From NCBI RefSeq assembly GCF_014197435.1, contig NZ_JACIFP010000001.1:4402001-4466000 (forward strand): a stretch of 64,000 nt of DNA. Direction: 5' to 3'. This stretch comes from Gordonia humi. GTDB taxonomy: Bacteria; Actinomycetota; Actinomycetes; Mycobacteriales; Mycobacteriaceae. Positions 29,880 to 40,254 of the stretch are shown here, piece after piece. A program made the position numbers and the translations under genes. The notes below the pieces were generated by a model. The model ran no database searches and was not told where the DNA came from. It saw only the letters and a program-made list of their open reading frames with translations. How positions within the stretch are numbered: the first letter of the stretch is position 1; each line of letters begins with the position of its first letter.

Positions 29880-30171
29880 GTCACGCCACACACGCGACGG
29901 CGTCCGCGGATGTCTCGGTAGCCGTTGGGAAACGCCTTGTGCAGCGCGGCGTGCCGATCGCCGCGGGCGGCCGCCACCGCCGAACTCTTCCCGACTCACT
30001 CGCGCACGCTGGCCGAGCGCGTGAGAATGACCTGCGTCGGAGACGACCATGTCGACTACAATCTCGGATTACCACTGTGCGTCAGAAGACCAATCCCACC
30101 CGAGACGGGGGTCGCGCACCGTTTAGCGACGTCCCTCTCGCGTGTTCGTATCGAGAGGATGTGCCCCGATC
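29880..30171. other. Gene-poor region before the LldD-like gene
   Basis: About 290 bp. It is divergent between the membrane protein and the LldD gene, so promoters for both should be here. No RNA gene or convincing coding frame is seen. TCTCGCGTGTTCG...CGAGAGGA (30136-30158) partly folds back on itself just before the LldD start. Confidence 0.35.
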
Positions 30172-31410
30172 GTGCAACGTCAGTTCCCACGTCCACGAGA
30201 GGTTTTCGAGCTCCTGCGGTTCAAGAAGCCGACCTGGAACGCCAGACGTCGACGTTTGGACGCGGCGCTGACGATCTACGACCTGCGCCGTATCGCCCAG
30301 CGTCGTACGCCCCGGGCCGCGTTCGACTACACCGACGGGGCGGCCGAGCAGGAGCTGTCGCTGGCGCGGGCTCGCCAAGCCTTCGAGGACGTCGAGTTCA
30401 ACCCCCGCATCCTGCGTCCGGCCGTCGATGTCGACACCACGACCACCATGCTCGGCGGCTCGTCACGCCCGCCATTCGCCATCGCCCCCACCGGCTTCAC
30501 CCGACTGATGCAGACCGAAGGCGAGACGGCCGGAGCCGGCGCAGCAGCGGCCGCCGGCATCCCCTTCACCCTCTCCACCCTGGGCACGACCTCGATAGAG
30601 GACGTCCGAGCGGCCAACCCGGCCGGCCGCAACTGGTTTCAGCTCTACATCATGCGCGACCGCGAGATCTCATACGAGCTCGCTCGCCGAGCCGCGGCGG
30701 CCGAGTTCGACACACTCCACTTCACCGTGGACACGCCCGTGGCCGGTGCTCGCCTGCGCGACAACCGAAACGGGTTCTCCATTCCCCCACAGATTTCGCT
30801 GCGCACCCTGCTCAACGCGGCCGTGCGCCCCTGGTGGTGGTTCGACTTCCTCACCACTCCGAAGCTGGAGTTCGCGTCCCTGTCGTCGACCGGCGGGACA
30901 GTCGGAGAACTGCTCGACGCCGCCATGGACCCGACCATCTCATATGACGACCTTGACGTCATACGAGACATCTGGCCCGGCAAGATCGTCGTCAAGGGCG
31001 TACAGAACGTCGACGACGCCAAAGACCTCGCTAGTCGAGGCGTCGACGGCCTGGTCCTGTCCAACCACGGCGGACGCCAACTCGACCGAGCACCCGTCCC
31101 GTTCCATCTCCTTCCCGAGGTCGTGCGCGAAGTAGGCAACGACGTCGAGATCGGCGTGGACACCGGCATCATGACCGGGGCCGACATCGTCGCCTGCATG
31201 GCACTCGGCGCCAGTTTCACCATGATCGGCCGGGCCTACCTCTATGGACTCATGGCAGGTGGACGTCAAGGGGTCGATCGAACCATCGACATCCTCGAGG
31301 CCGAGATCGTCCGCACCATGAAGCTGCTGGGAGTGAGCACCATCGCCGAGCTCGAACCTCATCACATCACCCAACTCCGTCGGCTCACACCGGGACCCAG
31401 CCACTCGTAG
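30172..31410 (+). CDS. FMN-dependent alpha-hydroxy acid dehydrogenase (LldD family)
   Basis: 412 residues from GTG 30172 ([20 protein letters not shown]), the conserved start of this subfamily; a GTG at 30142 would add ten unlikely residues. A TIM-barrel flavoenzyme: [13 protein letters not shown] (substrate tyrosine), [32 protein letters not shown] (lysine), [13 protein letters not shown] (catalytic His) and [10 protein letters not shown]. It oxidises a 2-hydroxy acid such as lactate or mandelate to the 2-oxo acid. A mandelate-type activity would supply benzoylformate to the mdlC-like enzyme at 5.0 kb, but the genes are 24 kb apart, so the link is speculative. Confidence 0.85.
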   Translation: MQRQFPRPREVFELLRFKKPTWNARRRRLDAALTIYDLRRIAQRRTPRAAFDYTDGAAEQELSLARARQAFEDVEFNPRILRPAVDVDTTTTMLGGSSRPPFAIAPTGFTRLMQTEGETAGAGAAAAAGIPFTLSTLGTTSIEDVRAANPAGRNWFQLYIMRDREISYELARRAAAAEFDTLHFTVDTPVAGARLRDNRNGFSIPPQISLRTLLNAAVRPWWWFDFLTTPKLEFASLSSTGGTVGELLDAAMDPTISYDDLDVIRDIWPGKIVVKGVQNVDDAKDLASRGVDGLVLSNHGGRQLDRAPVPFHLLPEVVREVGNDVEIGVDTGIMTGADIVACMALGASFTMIGRAYLYGLMAGGRQGVDRTIDILEAEIVRTMKLLGVSTIAELEPHHITQLRRLTPGPSHS

Positions 31411-31664
31411 CCCCGTCCTCGGGAGATCGCGTGAGCGACCGAGTCTCGCGCGGCTCGGTTGCGGCCCCCACCGGAGCCGAGGACACTTCCATCGCCGTGG
31501 TGTCGACGGCATCGGCCAGTGATCGACGGTGGCCGCCGCCCGCCATCAGCGATCGACGAGGACTGGCCGACCACCCGTGTCCAGCACTGCTGCCTTCGCA
31601 TCGTCCACACCGTGCGCCGACACCGCACACATTCAACGCCCGCACCGATGCACGGAGCGAACAC

Positions 31665-31700
31665 GACAGTGGCCCGGACCATCAGGTCCGGGCCACTGTC
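31665..31700 (-). terminator. Terminator of first initiator tRNA gene
   Basis: 16-bp perfectly paired arms (31665-31680 and 31685-31700) around the loop ATCA, 5 nt beyond the tRNA 3' end on the minus strand. No T-tract. Confidence 0.75.
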
Positions 31701-31779
<79 letters not shown>

Positions 31780-31987
31780 TCGCCTTCTTGCACCATTATC
31801 GTAGCGCACTACCCCGCCCGGACTCGAATCGGGCCGGGACGGTCCGACGGTGATTCCCGCGACACCGAGTCGCGAGTCGACGTGTCGACACCCGGCGACG
31901 GCGGCGCCTGTGCGGCTGGACGCTCGTCCACCGGCCACGCTCCAAGGCGACTGCCGTCGTCGCACACGCAGGGATCTGTGAGACATG

Positions 31988-32022
31988 ACGAAGGCCCGAC
32001 CGGAATCCGGTCGGGCCTTCGT
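31988..32022 (-). terminator. Terminator of second initiator tRNA gene
   Basis: Perfect 16-bp stem (31988-32003 with 32007-32022) and loop AAT, starting 3 nt after the encoded CCA of the tRNA on the minus strand. No T-tract. Confidence 0.75.
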
Positions 32023-32025
32023 GAA

Positions 32026-32102
<77 letters not shown>

Positions 32103-32207
32103 TTGCATCGACAACGTTACACAGCGGTGAACGGCAGAGGCAAATCGACTAGCCGACAGGGTGATCGGGATCTCGACTCCGACCTCCCCGAGCGGCGATC
32201 GGAGTCG

Positions 32208-33455
32208 TCACCGCGTCCGCACGCCCATCAGACGGGCGAGCTGAGTCGCGATCGGATTCAGATTCAGCTTGTCCGGATCCTTCTTCGGCGTGTCGTCCCA
32301 GGGCTGGACGAAGTCGGGATTCGCCAGATCCGCGTTGTTGGCGCCACGCACCGCCGTCGGATTCCCCGTCGGCACCGAACATCCGGCGTCGGTGTTGAAC
32401 GGGAAGTCGTCGTAGTTGACGTCGAAGTCGGGGTTCTTTCGCTTGATCTCGTCGAGCATGGCAGTCGTGCTCTCGTAGCCGCGTGTGCAGCTCGGCGGAT
32501 TCTCGGTCTCGAGGACGATCCCGAAATGAATTTCGCCGTCACCGGGCGACGTGGAGCCGCCTTGACCGGACAGGATCGACAGCATCGCGAACAACTGCCC
32601 CGCGGCGAACGACGCGGGCCGCACCGCGTGGACCGTCCCGCCGAGCTGACCGATGAGCTTGGTCGCGTCGTCGCCGTTGCTGTCGAGGAAATGCTGAAGA
32701 GTGCTCGCCGCACGGGGACCGTCGGAGAGGATTCGTCGGACCGCGGGATCCGACGACGCCAACGTGGCGGCCACGGCGTCGAGCCCCTTCGACCATTCGA
32801 GGATCTCATCCGACTGCTCGGCCTGCGTCTCCAGGACCGGATTCGCGTTCGTGATCAGCGAGATCGTCTCGTCCAGCGAGTCGACTCCGGTCTTCGACAG
32901 GTCTCCGAGAGCGTCGACGAGCCTGGTCAGATCCTCGCCCTTGCCGTCGAAGGCCTTGCCCAGCTCGGTGATCGTGGTCCGCAGTGCGTCGGTGGGAATC
33001 GTCTTGGTGAGGGCGATCGTCGACGACAGCACGTCGTCGAGCTCCGGCGGATAGCGGACATCGTGGATCACCGACCCGTCGTGCAGGTACGGGCCGCCGT
33101 GCGTCGTCGGCTGCAGATCGAGGTACTGCTCGCCGATCGCGGACCGGTTCGCGACCACGGCCACCGCGCTGTCGGGAATCTGCTCACCGCCGGAGTCGAG
33201 GACCAGTGTCACCTCGACACCGTCGGCGGTCATCGCCATATCGCGTACGCGGCCGGCCGCGACGCCGCGATAGGTGACCTGAGCTTCCGGAAACAGGCCA
33301 CCGGCCTGTTCCATCTGGACACTCACCCGGTACACACCGACGCCGACGGCCTCATCCATCCGCGCGTACCGGACACCCCCGTAGAGTGCAGCGACGAGCC
33401 CGAGCACGACGACGATCACGAGCTGCGCCTTCACCAGGCGAGAGAGTGGCGGCAT
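32208..33455 (-). CDS. Orphan Mce-family protein
   Basis: 415 residues from ATG 33455, which follows GGAGGTCGGGC; a TTG at 33491 is less likely. One N-terminal TM segment (LVKAQLVIVVVLGLVAALYGGV) is followed by the MlaD/Mce domain (YRVSVQMEQAGGLFPEAQVTYRGVAAGRVRDMAM..., GEQYLDLQPTTHGGPYLHDGSVI) and a helical tail of about 250 residues. Mce proteins normally come in sets of six with two YrbE permeases and carry lipids or sterols across the envelope. No other mce or yrbE gene is in this window, so it is an orphan that may join a complex encoded elsewhere. Confidence 0.87.
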   Translation of the reverse strand: MPPLSRLVKAQLVIVVVLGLVAALYGGVRYARMDEAVGVGVYRVSVQMEQAGGLFPEAQVTYRGVAAGRVRDMAMTADGVEVTLVLDSGGEQIPDSAVAVVANRSAIGEQYLDLQPTTHGGPYLHDGSVIHDVRYPPELDDVLSSTIALTKTIPTDALRTTITELGKAFDGKGEDLTRLVDALGDLSKTGVDSLDETISLITNANPVLETQAEQSDEILEWSKGLDAVAATLASSDPAVRRILSDGPRAASTLQHFLDSNGDDATKLIGQLGGTVHAVRPASFAAGQLFAMLSILSGQGGSTSPGDGEIHFGIVLETENPPSCTRGYESTTAMLDEIKRKNPDFDVNYDDFPFNTDAGCSVPTGNPTAVRGANNADLANPDFVQPWDDTPKKDPDKLNLNPIATQLARLMGVRTR

Positions 33456-33653
33456 GCCCGACCTCCAATGCGACACATCAGATCCCGACAACCCGATGGG
33501 TGAACCCTAAAGCCGACCACCCTGATTCTCCGAGTCCCAGAGGCCCCCCGGTGAGCAAATATGACAATATTCGTTGATGTGACTTCTCTCACAGGGAGGT
33601 ATGGTGAGACCACACGGACCGACTCCACGGCCCACGCAACCTCAGGAGGCGAC

Positions 33654-33944
33654 ATGTCAAACTCTGATATCCACCGTCACGAGTCCCACGGCAATCACCC
33701 GATGGGCCTCCTCGCGTTCGTCCTTCTCCTCGTGGGCGGGGCGCTCTCGGCCCTGTGGCTGATCACCCTGTCCGACCTGCCCGCCAACCAGACGATGAAC
33801 ATCACCTACGGGGTGCTCGCACTCGGCAGCCTGGTGTTCTCGGCGATGATCTTCGGATATCTCACGCGACACCTGCACCATTCGCCGGTGCTGCCCGACA
33901 ACACTCCGGCAGAGATCGAACGGTACCTGGCCAAGGTGCGCTGA
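33654..33944 (+). CDS. Small two-TM membrane protein
   Basis: 96 residues from ATG 33654 with CAGGAGGCG upstream. It has a His-rich N-terminus (HRHESHGNH) and two TM segments (GLLAFVLLLVGGALSALWLITL and ITYGVLALGSLVFSAMIFGYL), then HLHHSPVLPDNTPAEIERYLAKVR. No recognised family. It is divergent from the Mce gene and convergent with the UPF0182 gene. The histidines on both sides of the membrane hint at metal or heme binding, but that is speculation. Confidence 0.7.
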   Translation: MSNSDIHRHESHGNHPMGLLAFVLLLVGGALSALWLITLSDLPANQTMNITYGVLALGSLVFSAMIFGYLTRHLHHSPVLPDNTPAEIERYLAKVR

Positions 33945-33961
33945 AGCAGCCGCCAACGACG

Positions 33962-33999
33962 ACGGTGCCCTCCCCGACGACGATCGGGGCGGGCACCGT
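33962..33999. terminator. Bidirectional terminator
   Basis: 15-bp arms (33962-33976 and 33985-33999) with one mismatch and an 8-nt loop, lying between convergent genes. Confidence 0.65.
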
Positions 34000-34014
34000 T
34001 GCGTTCGGACTCGG

Positions 34015-36999
34015 TCAGTTGCCGCCGTTGTACTTCGCGAGGGCTTCCTTGAGATTCTTCAGCGCATCGCCGATCTTCCCGAGGTCACCGCTCTTCTCCG
34101 CCTCCGTCATCTGATCGACGGCCTTCTGAAGCGCCTCGACGGACGCCTCGTTCGGAGTATCGGACGGCGGAGTCGGCTGCGCGGTCGTGCCACCGGGCGT
34201 CTGCTGCTCGCCCTGATCGCCCTCCGGACGCTCGGCCTCCGGTTCGGTCGCCAGACGCGGATCGATGCCGGACTGCATCAACGCCTCGCCGATGGTCGGA
34301 GCCGCTCCGATCTCGACCTTGCCCGCAGGCGTCTTGTAGTAGGTCAACATCCGGAAGACCTTCGGCATCGCCGAGTCGGCGGCCTTCGACTCGGTGTACA
34401 CCGGCTGCACGTACAGCACGCCGTTCTTACCGACCGGCAGCGTCAACAGGTTGCCGTAGATGACGTTGACCGACCCCGCGACGAGGGTGATCTCCCGCGC
34501 GACGGCGCTCTTCAACGCCTCGAACACCTGCCGCGGCCCCTCGGTCTGCTGACCGCTGGTCGGCGTCATCTTGACGGTCAACTTGCCGTAGTCGTCCGGG
34601 TCGGACGCCGCCGTGATGTACGCGGCCAGGTTCTGGCGGCGCAGCGGCGTCGTGACCGACGTCAACTGGAAGGACGGCTTGTCGTTGTTCGGACTCGCCG
34701 CGGTGAAGTAGTACGGCGGCTGCGGCAGGTTGCTGTCATCGGCGACCGGATCGCTCGGCACCGACCAGAAGTTGTTCGCCTGATAGAAGTCGGACGAGTT
34801 CCGGACGTGATACTTCGTCAGCAGTTCCCGCTGCAGTTTGAACAGGTCCTCCGGGTAGCGGAGGTGATTCATCAGGTCGGTCTGCTTGGCCAGTTCCGAC
34901 TTGGGCTTGACCGTCCCGGGGAACACCTTCATCCAGGTCTTGAGGACGGGATCGCTCTCGTCGAACTGATACAGCTCCACCTTGCCCGTGTACGCGTCGA
35001 CGGTGGCCTTCACCGAATTGCGGACGTATGCGACGTCCTCGTCGACCTGCGTCCGACCCGACTGGCCCGCGGTCTGTGCCCGCGAATCGGTCGTGGCCGC
35101 CGCCAGCGGCATCTGCTGCGCGTACGGGTAGCTCTTCAACGTCGTGTAGCCGTCGACGATCCACTTGATCGATCCGTCGGCCATGACCGCCGGATACGTC
35201 TTCGAATCGGTCTTCAACCACGGCGCGACCTTCGACACGCGGTCCCGGGGATCACGGTTGTAGAGGATCCGGGAGTTCCCGTTGATCGCATCCGACAACA
35301 GGAAGTTCCGCTCGCCGTACTTGATTGCGTACAAGAGTCGGGAACCGAAGTTTCCGAGCGAGACGCCGCCACCGCCGGTGTACGTGTAGCGGACGTCGTC
35401 GGAGTCGTACTCCTTCTTGTCGCCGTTCTCCGATCCGACGATCGCATAGTCGGGGTCGACGTTGGCGATGAGCTCGCCGAAGTAGATGCGCGGCTGCTTC
35501 ACCTGGATCGGCGCGTCCTTGTAATCCGGCTTGCCGATCGTGTTCAGGTCCGAGACGTAGAACTTGGGCAGACCGCCGCTGTCCGAGCTCGCCGCGTCGG
35601 TCGGCGGCGCGTCGACCGTGTTGGCGGGCGCGGCGATGAATCCGTTGCCGTGCGTGTACACGGTGTGCTTGTTGATCCAGTTCTGCTGATCCTCGTTGAA
35701 CCTCGACGGGTCGAGCTCACGCGCGGCGACGACGAAGTCGCGCATCTGCTTCTGCGGGCCGCCACCGTCGTCGGCCACCATGTACCGGTCGACGGCCAGC
35801 TGGCTGGGGAAGCCGTAGAAGTTGCGAAGCGACTGGCGCTGCACGAAGGCCTTCGAGACGACGGCCGGATCGAGGACACGGATGTTCGACAACGTGGCGA
35901 CGTCGCCGTTGACCGCGGCGGGCGTCGCGGGGTCCTGCGTCCAGTTCGGCTCGTACTCGACCTCCTTGCCCTCCCGGATCCGGTAGGCAGAAGTGGTCGC
36001 CGCGATGTTGCGACTGATGTAGTCGGCCTCCTTGGTCGCCGCGCTCGGCTTGACCGAGAACTGTTCCATCGCGGCGGGCCAGATGACGCCGATGACCAGC
36101 GCCGACAGCAGCATCAGAACGGTGGCCATGGCCGGGATCCGCAGATCGCGCAGGAACACGGCGGCGAAGAACGCCAACGCGCACACGATCGCGATCGCCA
36201 TCAGGATCAGCTTGGCGGGCAGCATCACGTTGATGTCGGTGTAGGTGCCGCCGGTGAAGATGTCGCCTCGGCGATCACTGCTGAGCAGGTCGTACCGGTC
36301 GAGCCAGTAGCCCACCGCCTTCAGCAGGATGAACAGGCCGATGATCACGGCGAGCTGGATGCGCGCGCTGTTCGACACCATCCCGCGTCGACCGCCGCCG
36401 CCCAGGCGGATGCCGCCGAAGACGTAGTGCGTCAACAGATTGCCGACGAAGGCGATGCCCACCGCGACGAACGCGAGGTTGAGCACCAGCCGGATGAACG
36501 GCAGCGTGAACGCGTAGAACCCGATGTCCATCCCGAACTGCGGGTCCTTCTCGCCGAACGACTCGGCGTGCAGGAACGTCTGGATGGTCGTCCAGGACGC
36601 CTGTCCGATGAGTCCGCCGATCAGTCCGACCAGGACGGCCGGGATCAGTGCGGTGAGCCACGGCTTGGCGCCGGCGACGGCCCGGTACCGCTCCAACGGA
36701 TCACCGGGACCGGACATCGGCACGAAGTCCGGGCGGCCGCGGTAGGCGGCGTACACACCGGCGAACACGATGCCGCCGACGACGATGCCCGCGACGATGA
36801 ACGACACGACGCGCGTCCACACCATGGTGGACATGACGTTCGAATAGCCCAGGTCCGAGTACCAGAGCCAGTCGGTGATCAGCGACACCAGCCTCGGACC
36901 GATCAGCAGTATCAGCAGAAGCGCGACACCGATTCCGATCAGTATCTTCGATCGGCGGGACAGCGTAGGTCGTCGTATCGGACCACGCGAAGCAACCAC
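34015..36999 (-). CDS. UPF0182 family membrane protein
   Basis: 994 residues from GTG 36999, chosen because AACAGGAGA lies 8 nt upstream; the open frame upstream overlaps the divergent neighbour. About seven TM segments in the first 310 residues, then a large domain predicted outside the membrane (about 310-900), and a Pro/Glu/Gln-rich tail with a short amphipathic helix. This is the Rv3193c/Rv0064 family; the biochemical function is unknown. In M. tuberculosis it also sits next to the PDZ/Lon-like protease gene. Family members have been linked to envelope proteolysis, but I infer no activity from the sequence. Confidence 0.9.
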   Translation of the reverse strand: MVASRGPIRRPTLSRRSKILIGIGVALLLILLIGPRLVSLITDWLWYSDLGYSNVMSTMVWTRVVSFIVAGIVVGGIVFAGVYAAYRGRPDFVPMSGPGDPLERYRAVAGAKPWLTALIPAVLVGLIGGLIGQASWTTIQTFLHAESFGEKDPQFGMDIGFYAFTLPFIRLVLNLAFVAVGIAFVGNLLTHYVFGGIRLGGGGRRGMVSNSARIQLAVIIGLFILLKAVGYWLDRYDLLSSDRRGDIFTGGTYTDINVMLPAKLILMAIAIVCALAFFAAVFLRDLRIPAMATVLMLLSALVIGVIWPAAMEQFSVKPSAATKEADYISRNIAATTSAYRIREGKEVEYEPNWTQDPATPAAVNGDVATLSNIRVLDPAVVSKAFVQRQSLRNFYGFPSQLAVDRYMVADDGGGPQKQMRDFVVAARELDPSRFNEDQQNWINKHTVYTHGNGFIAAPANTVDAPPTDAASSDSGGLPKFYVSDLNTIGKPDYKDAPIQVKQPRIYFGELIANVDPDYAIVGSENGDKKEYDSDDVRYTYTGGGGVSLGNFGSRLLYAIKYGERNFLLSDAINGNSRILYNRDPRDRVSKVAPWLKTDSKTYPAVMADGSIKWIVDGYTTLKSYPYAQQMPLAAATTDSRAQTAGQSGRTQVDEDVAYVRNSVKATVDAYTGKVELYQFDESDPVLKTWMKVFPGTVKPKSELAKQTDLMNHLRYPEDLFKLQRELLTKYHVRNSSDFYQANNFWSVPSDPVADDSNLPQPPYYFTAASPNNDKPSFQLTSVTTPLRRQNLAAYITAASDPDDYGKLTVKMTPTSGQQTEGPRQVFEALKSAVAREITLVAGSVNVIYGNLLTLPVGKNGVLYVQPVYTESKAADSAMPKVFRMLTYYKTPAGKVEIGAAPTIGEALMQSGIDPRLATEPEAERPEGDQGEQQTPGGTTAQPTPPSDTPNEASVEALQKAVDQMTEAEKSGDLGKIGDALKNLKEALAKYNGGN

Positions 37000-37120
37000 G
37001 TTGAGGTCTCCTGTTTCATCGGAAGCCACCGGAGCAGGCACCGGCTCTGTGCACCACACTACTGATCCGACGAAACCGGCTGCCTGCACCTTGTGCGGCG
37101 CGGGCTGTGACAATGGCGTG

Positions 37121-37690
37121 GTGACTTCTGGCGCCTCGTCTTTCCAACGATTCTCTCAGGCCGATCTCGGCAACGCACTCGCCCAGTGCGCGGGCTACGT
37201 CGCGGCGGGTCCGTGGGGGTCTCCGGCGGTCCTGTTCGGACTGGTCCCGACCTCGCTGCTCGCCGAGCAGGCGCCCGATCTCGTCGACGCCGCCGACGAC
37301 TCGGCACTGAGCCCGATCGTCCAGGAGTCCGGCGACGTCGACCTCGAAGAGCTCCTGACCTCCGTCTCCTGGCCGGACGCGGTGGTCGGCTGCGCGATCG
37401 TCACCGAGATCACGGTGCTCCCTCCCGATGCGGAGTCGGCCCTCGATGACGCGTTCGAGCCTCTGCTGGCCGATCCGGAGGCCGCGGACGCCGCCGCACG
37501 CGATGCCGCCCACACTCACCCGGAGCGTCGCGACGCCCGACTCATCGCCGGGGTGCTGCGCACGGGTCAGCGCATGGCCCTGCTGTCGTTGCGGGCACGC
37601 GAGGGTGAGGACCCGGCCGTCGAAGCCGATCTGCGAACCCATCCGACGCTCGCCCCCAACGTGCTGGACGCCCTGGCGTCGACGTTCTGA
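37121..37690 (+). CDS. PPA1309 family protein (unknown function)
   Basis: 189 residues from GTG 37121. Acidic soluble protein with LGNALAQCAGYVAAGPWGSPAVLFGLVPTSLL near the N-terminus and a His/Arg segment HTHPERRDARLIAGVLRTGQRMALLSLRAR. It matches a conserved actinobacterial family without known function that accompanies the UPF0182 and Lon-like genes. It is divergent from UPF0182 and convergent with the Lon-like gene, with 10 bp between stops. Confidence 0.75.
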   Translation: MTSGASSFQRFSQADLGNALAQCAGYVAAGPWGSPAVLFGLVPTSLLAEQAPDLVDAADDSALSPIVQESGDVDLEELLTSVSWPDAVVGCAIVTEITVLPPDAESALDDAFEPLLADPEAADAAARDAAHTHPERRDARLIAGVLRTGQRMALLSLRAREGEDPAVEADLRTHPTLAPNVLDALASTF

Positions 37691-37700
37691 ACGACGCGCG

Positions 37701-38753
37701 CTAACAGTGCGGGCGCGGCTTGTCCGTGCCGAGCGTGTTCAACGCGTCGACCGCGCCGGTAAGGGTGTCGATCTTGACCAGCTCGATGCCGTCAGGCGCC
37801 TTCGACGTGGCCAGCGAGCAGTTCTCCGACGGCACCAGGAACACGGTGGCGCCCGCATCCTTGGCCGCCTTGATCTTGTGGTCGATGCCGCCGATCGGAC
37901 CGACCTTGCCGGACGGGTCGATGGTGCCGGTGCCCGCCACGAACTCACCGTGCGACAGGTCGCCGGGCGTCATCTGATCGATGATCGCCAACGTCATCAT
38001 GGTGCCCGCCGACGGTCCGCCGATGTCTCCGATGTCGAAGGTCACATCCAGTCGCGGGTCGGCGGGGACCGAGCGCATCGTCACCCCGATGTAGGCCGCA
38101 CCCGGCCGATCCGGGCGTTCGCTCAGCTTCACCTGGGCGGTCTGCGGCTTCCCGTCGCGGAGGAACTCGACGTCGACGGTCTCTCCCGGCTCGCGGTGAC
38201 CGATCGCGGCGCTCATCTCCTCCATCGTCGTCACCGCGGTGCCGCCGATGGAGGTGATGCGGTCGCCCTCACGCAGCACCCCGGAGGCGGGCCCCTTGTC
38301 GACGACCTCCTTGACGCCCACCGCGGTCGGCTTGTTCAAGAAGTTGAGTGCGGCGAGGGTCGCATCGTCCTCCGAAGTCGTCATCTGCTGCAGATTCTCC
38401 TGCCGCACCTCGTCCTGGCTCTGCCCCGGCTTGTACTGGAGTTCGCGTGGCTGCAGCTCCGACGACGGCGACAGCCACTTGCCGATCGCCTGGAAGAGCG
38501 TCAGCCCGTCGAGCAGCGACACCGTCGTCAGATTCAGGTGCCCCTTCGGATTCGGGTCGACGGCGCCGTCCACCGTCACCACTCGCTGCGGCCCCTGCTC
38601 GGTCTCGATGGTTCCGAGGGTGTTCACGGTCGGTCCCGGGCCGAGCGCCACATAGGGGACGCGGACGAACATGCCGAGGCCGATGAACACCGCCAGCAGA
38701 GCGACCGCCACATAGATGGTGATCATCCTGCGGTGGCTGGGATTGCTCATCAT
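37701..38753 (-). CDS. Membrane-anchored PDZ / Lon-like (S16) protease
   Basis: 350 residues. An N-terminal TM anchor (MITIYVAVALLAVFIGLGMFV) precedes a PDZ domain (about 140-215, KGPASGVLREGDRITSIGGTAV) and a Lon-type proteolytic domain. The Ser-Lys dyad is in DIGGPSAGTMMTLAI (Ser) and GPIGGIDHKIKAAKDAG (Lys). No ATPase domain is present. It is the Rv3194c-type protease and probably degrades or processes exported or membrane proteins. ATG 38753 or 38750 can serve as start. It is divergent from the DUF2342 gene. Confidence 0.87.
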   Translation of the reverse strand: MMSNPSHRRMITIYVAVALLAVFIGLGMFVRVPYVALGPGPTVNTLGTIETEQGPQRVVTVDGAVDPNPKGHLNLTTVSLLDGLTLFQAIGKWLSPSSELQPRELQYKPGQSQDEVRQENLQQMTTSEDDATLAALNFLNKPTAVGVKEVVDKGPASGVLREGDRITSIGGTAVTTMEEMSAAIGHREPGETVDVEFLRDGKPQTAQVKLSERPDRPGAAYIGVTMRSVPADPRLDVTFDIGDIGGPSAGTMMTLAIIDQMTPGDLSHGEFVAGTGTIDPSGKVGPIGGIDHKIKAAKDAGATVFLVPSENCSLATSKAPDGIELVKIDTLTGAVDALNTLGTDKPRPHC

Positions 38754-38824
38754 TGGGCCCAGGGTAATCGAGTCCGCCGCGCCGAGCCCGACAGGATCGC
38801 GTGTGCGGACGGTACCGTGGAGAC

Positions 38825-40180
38825 ATGAACGATCTCCCCTTCGGATTCTCCTCGAGCGGCTCGGGCGACGACGACCACGACGACAACGGCCGGAATCAGG
38901 GCCCGGCGGGCGGATTCGACCCGGATATGCTCGGTCAACTGTTCAATCAGCTCGGCAGCATGTTCAGCGGCATGGGCGCGGGCATGGGTCAGGGCGGACC
39001 GTCGGGCGCGGTGAACTACGAGGTCGCGGCGAACCTCGCGCGGCAGCAGATCGGCTCGTTCACCCCGATGCTCGAGAAGGAGGCGACCGCCGTCGCCGAC
39101 GCCGTGCGCCTGGCCGAACTGTGGCTCGACGATCAGACGACCCTGCCCGCGGGCATCACCACCACCGCGGCGTGGACACCCGTCGACTGGCTGGAGAACA
39201 CGATGCCGACCTGGCGGACGCTCTGCGATCCGATCGCCGAGCAGATGGCCCGCGGTATGACCGACAACCTGCCCGAAGAGGCCAAGGCGATGGCCGGCCC
39301 GATGATGGGCATGCTCGGTCAACTGTCGGGAAGCATGTACGGCAGTCAGCTCGGTCAGGGTCTCGGCACGCTCGCCAAGGACGTTCTGACCTCCACCGAC
39401 ATCGGTCTGCCGCTGGCCCCGGAGAACACCGGTGTGCTGCTTCCCGAGGCGATCGCCCGTTTCTCGGAGGGGCTCGACCTGCCCGCGCAGGAGATCATCG
39501 TCTTCGTCGCCGCCCGGGAAGCCGCGCACGTCCGTCTGTTCTCGCACGTCCCGTGGCTCAAGCAACGTCTCCTCGCCACCGTCGAGCAGTACGCGCGCGG
39601 CATCAGCATCGACTTCTCCGGAATGCAGGATCTGGCGCAGGGCATCGACCCGCAGGAACTGTTCACCAACCACGAGAAGATGGAGGAGCTGATGGGGTCG
39701 GCGGCAGCGTTCGAGCCGAAGACCACACCCGAGCAGCAGGCCGCGCTCAGCCGCCTCGAGACCCTCCTGGCGCTGATCGAGGGCTGGGTCGAGACCGTCG
39801 TCTCCGATGCTCTCGGCGACCGGATCCCGGCGACCGCGGCCCTCACCGAGACCATGCGTCGACGCCGCGCCACGGGCGGACCCGCCGAGCAGACGTTCGC
39901 CACTCTGATCGGTCTGGACCTGCGTCCACGCAAGCTCCGCGAGGCCGCCGACCTGTGGCGCAGACTCGCCGAAGCGTCCGACGTGACCACGCGCGACGGG
40001 GTCTGGGGCCACCCCGACCTGCTGCCCGACGCCGACGACATCGACGCGCCCGCAGGCTTCATCGACTCGGTGATCGGCGGCGGCACGTCGACCTTCGACG
40101 ATCCGATCGCCGAACTCGAACGCACCATCGCCAAGGAGAAGGAGAAGGAGGAGCGCGGCGAGGACGACGCCTCCTCCTGA
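38825..40180 (+). CDS. Zinc-dependent metalloprotease family protein (DUF2342)
   Basis: 451 residues from ATG 38825. The N-terminus is Gly/Asp-rich (SSSGSGDDDHDDNG). The core motif is VFVAAREAAHVRLFSHVPWLKQRL, where REAAH (231-235) occupies the place of an HExxH zinc motif, with a downstream helix LSRLETLLALIEGWVETVV that could supply further ligands. The C-terminus is acidic and lysine-rich. It corresponds to Rv3195. Proteolytic activity of the family is an annotation by fold; the first histidine of a normal HExxH is Arg here. Confidence 0.75.
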   Translation: MNDLPFGFSSSGSGDDDHDDNGRNQGPAGGFDPDMLGQLFNQLGSMFSGMGAGMGQGGPSGAVNYEVAANLARQQIGSFTPMLEKEATAVADAVRLAELWLDDQTTLPAGITTTAAWTPVDWLENTMPTWRTLCDPIAEQMARGMTDNLPEEAKAMAGPMMGMLGQLSGSMYGSQLGQGLGTLAKDVLTSTDIGLPLAPENTGVLLPEAIARFSEGLDLPAQEIIVFVAAREAAHVRLFSHVPWLKQRLLATVEQYARGISIDFSGMQDLAQGIDPQELFTNHEKMEELMGSAAAFEPKTTPEQQAALSRLETLLALIEGWVETVVSDALGDRIPATAALTETMRRRRATGGPAEQTFATLIGLDLRPRKLREAADLWRRLAEASDVTTRDGVWGHPDLLPDADDIDAPAGFIDSVIGGGTSTFDDPIAELERTIAKEKEKEERGEDDASS

Positions 40181-40254
40181 CCCCGCCGCTCGCGGTCGCG
40201 CGCCTGTGGAATTCGCTCTCGACGGATCGGTCGCGCCGTGACACTGTGACCGGT

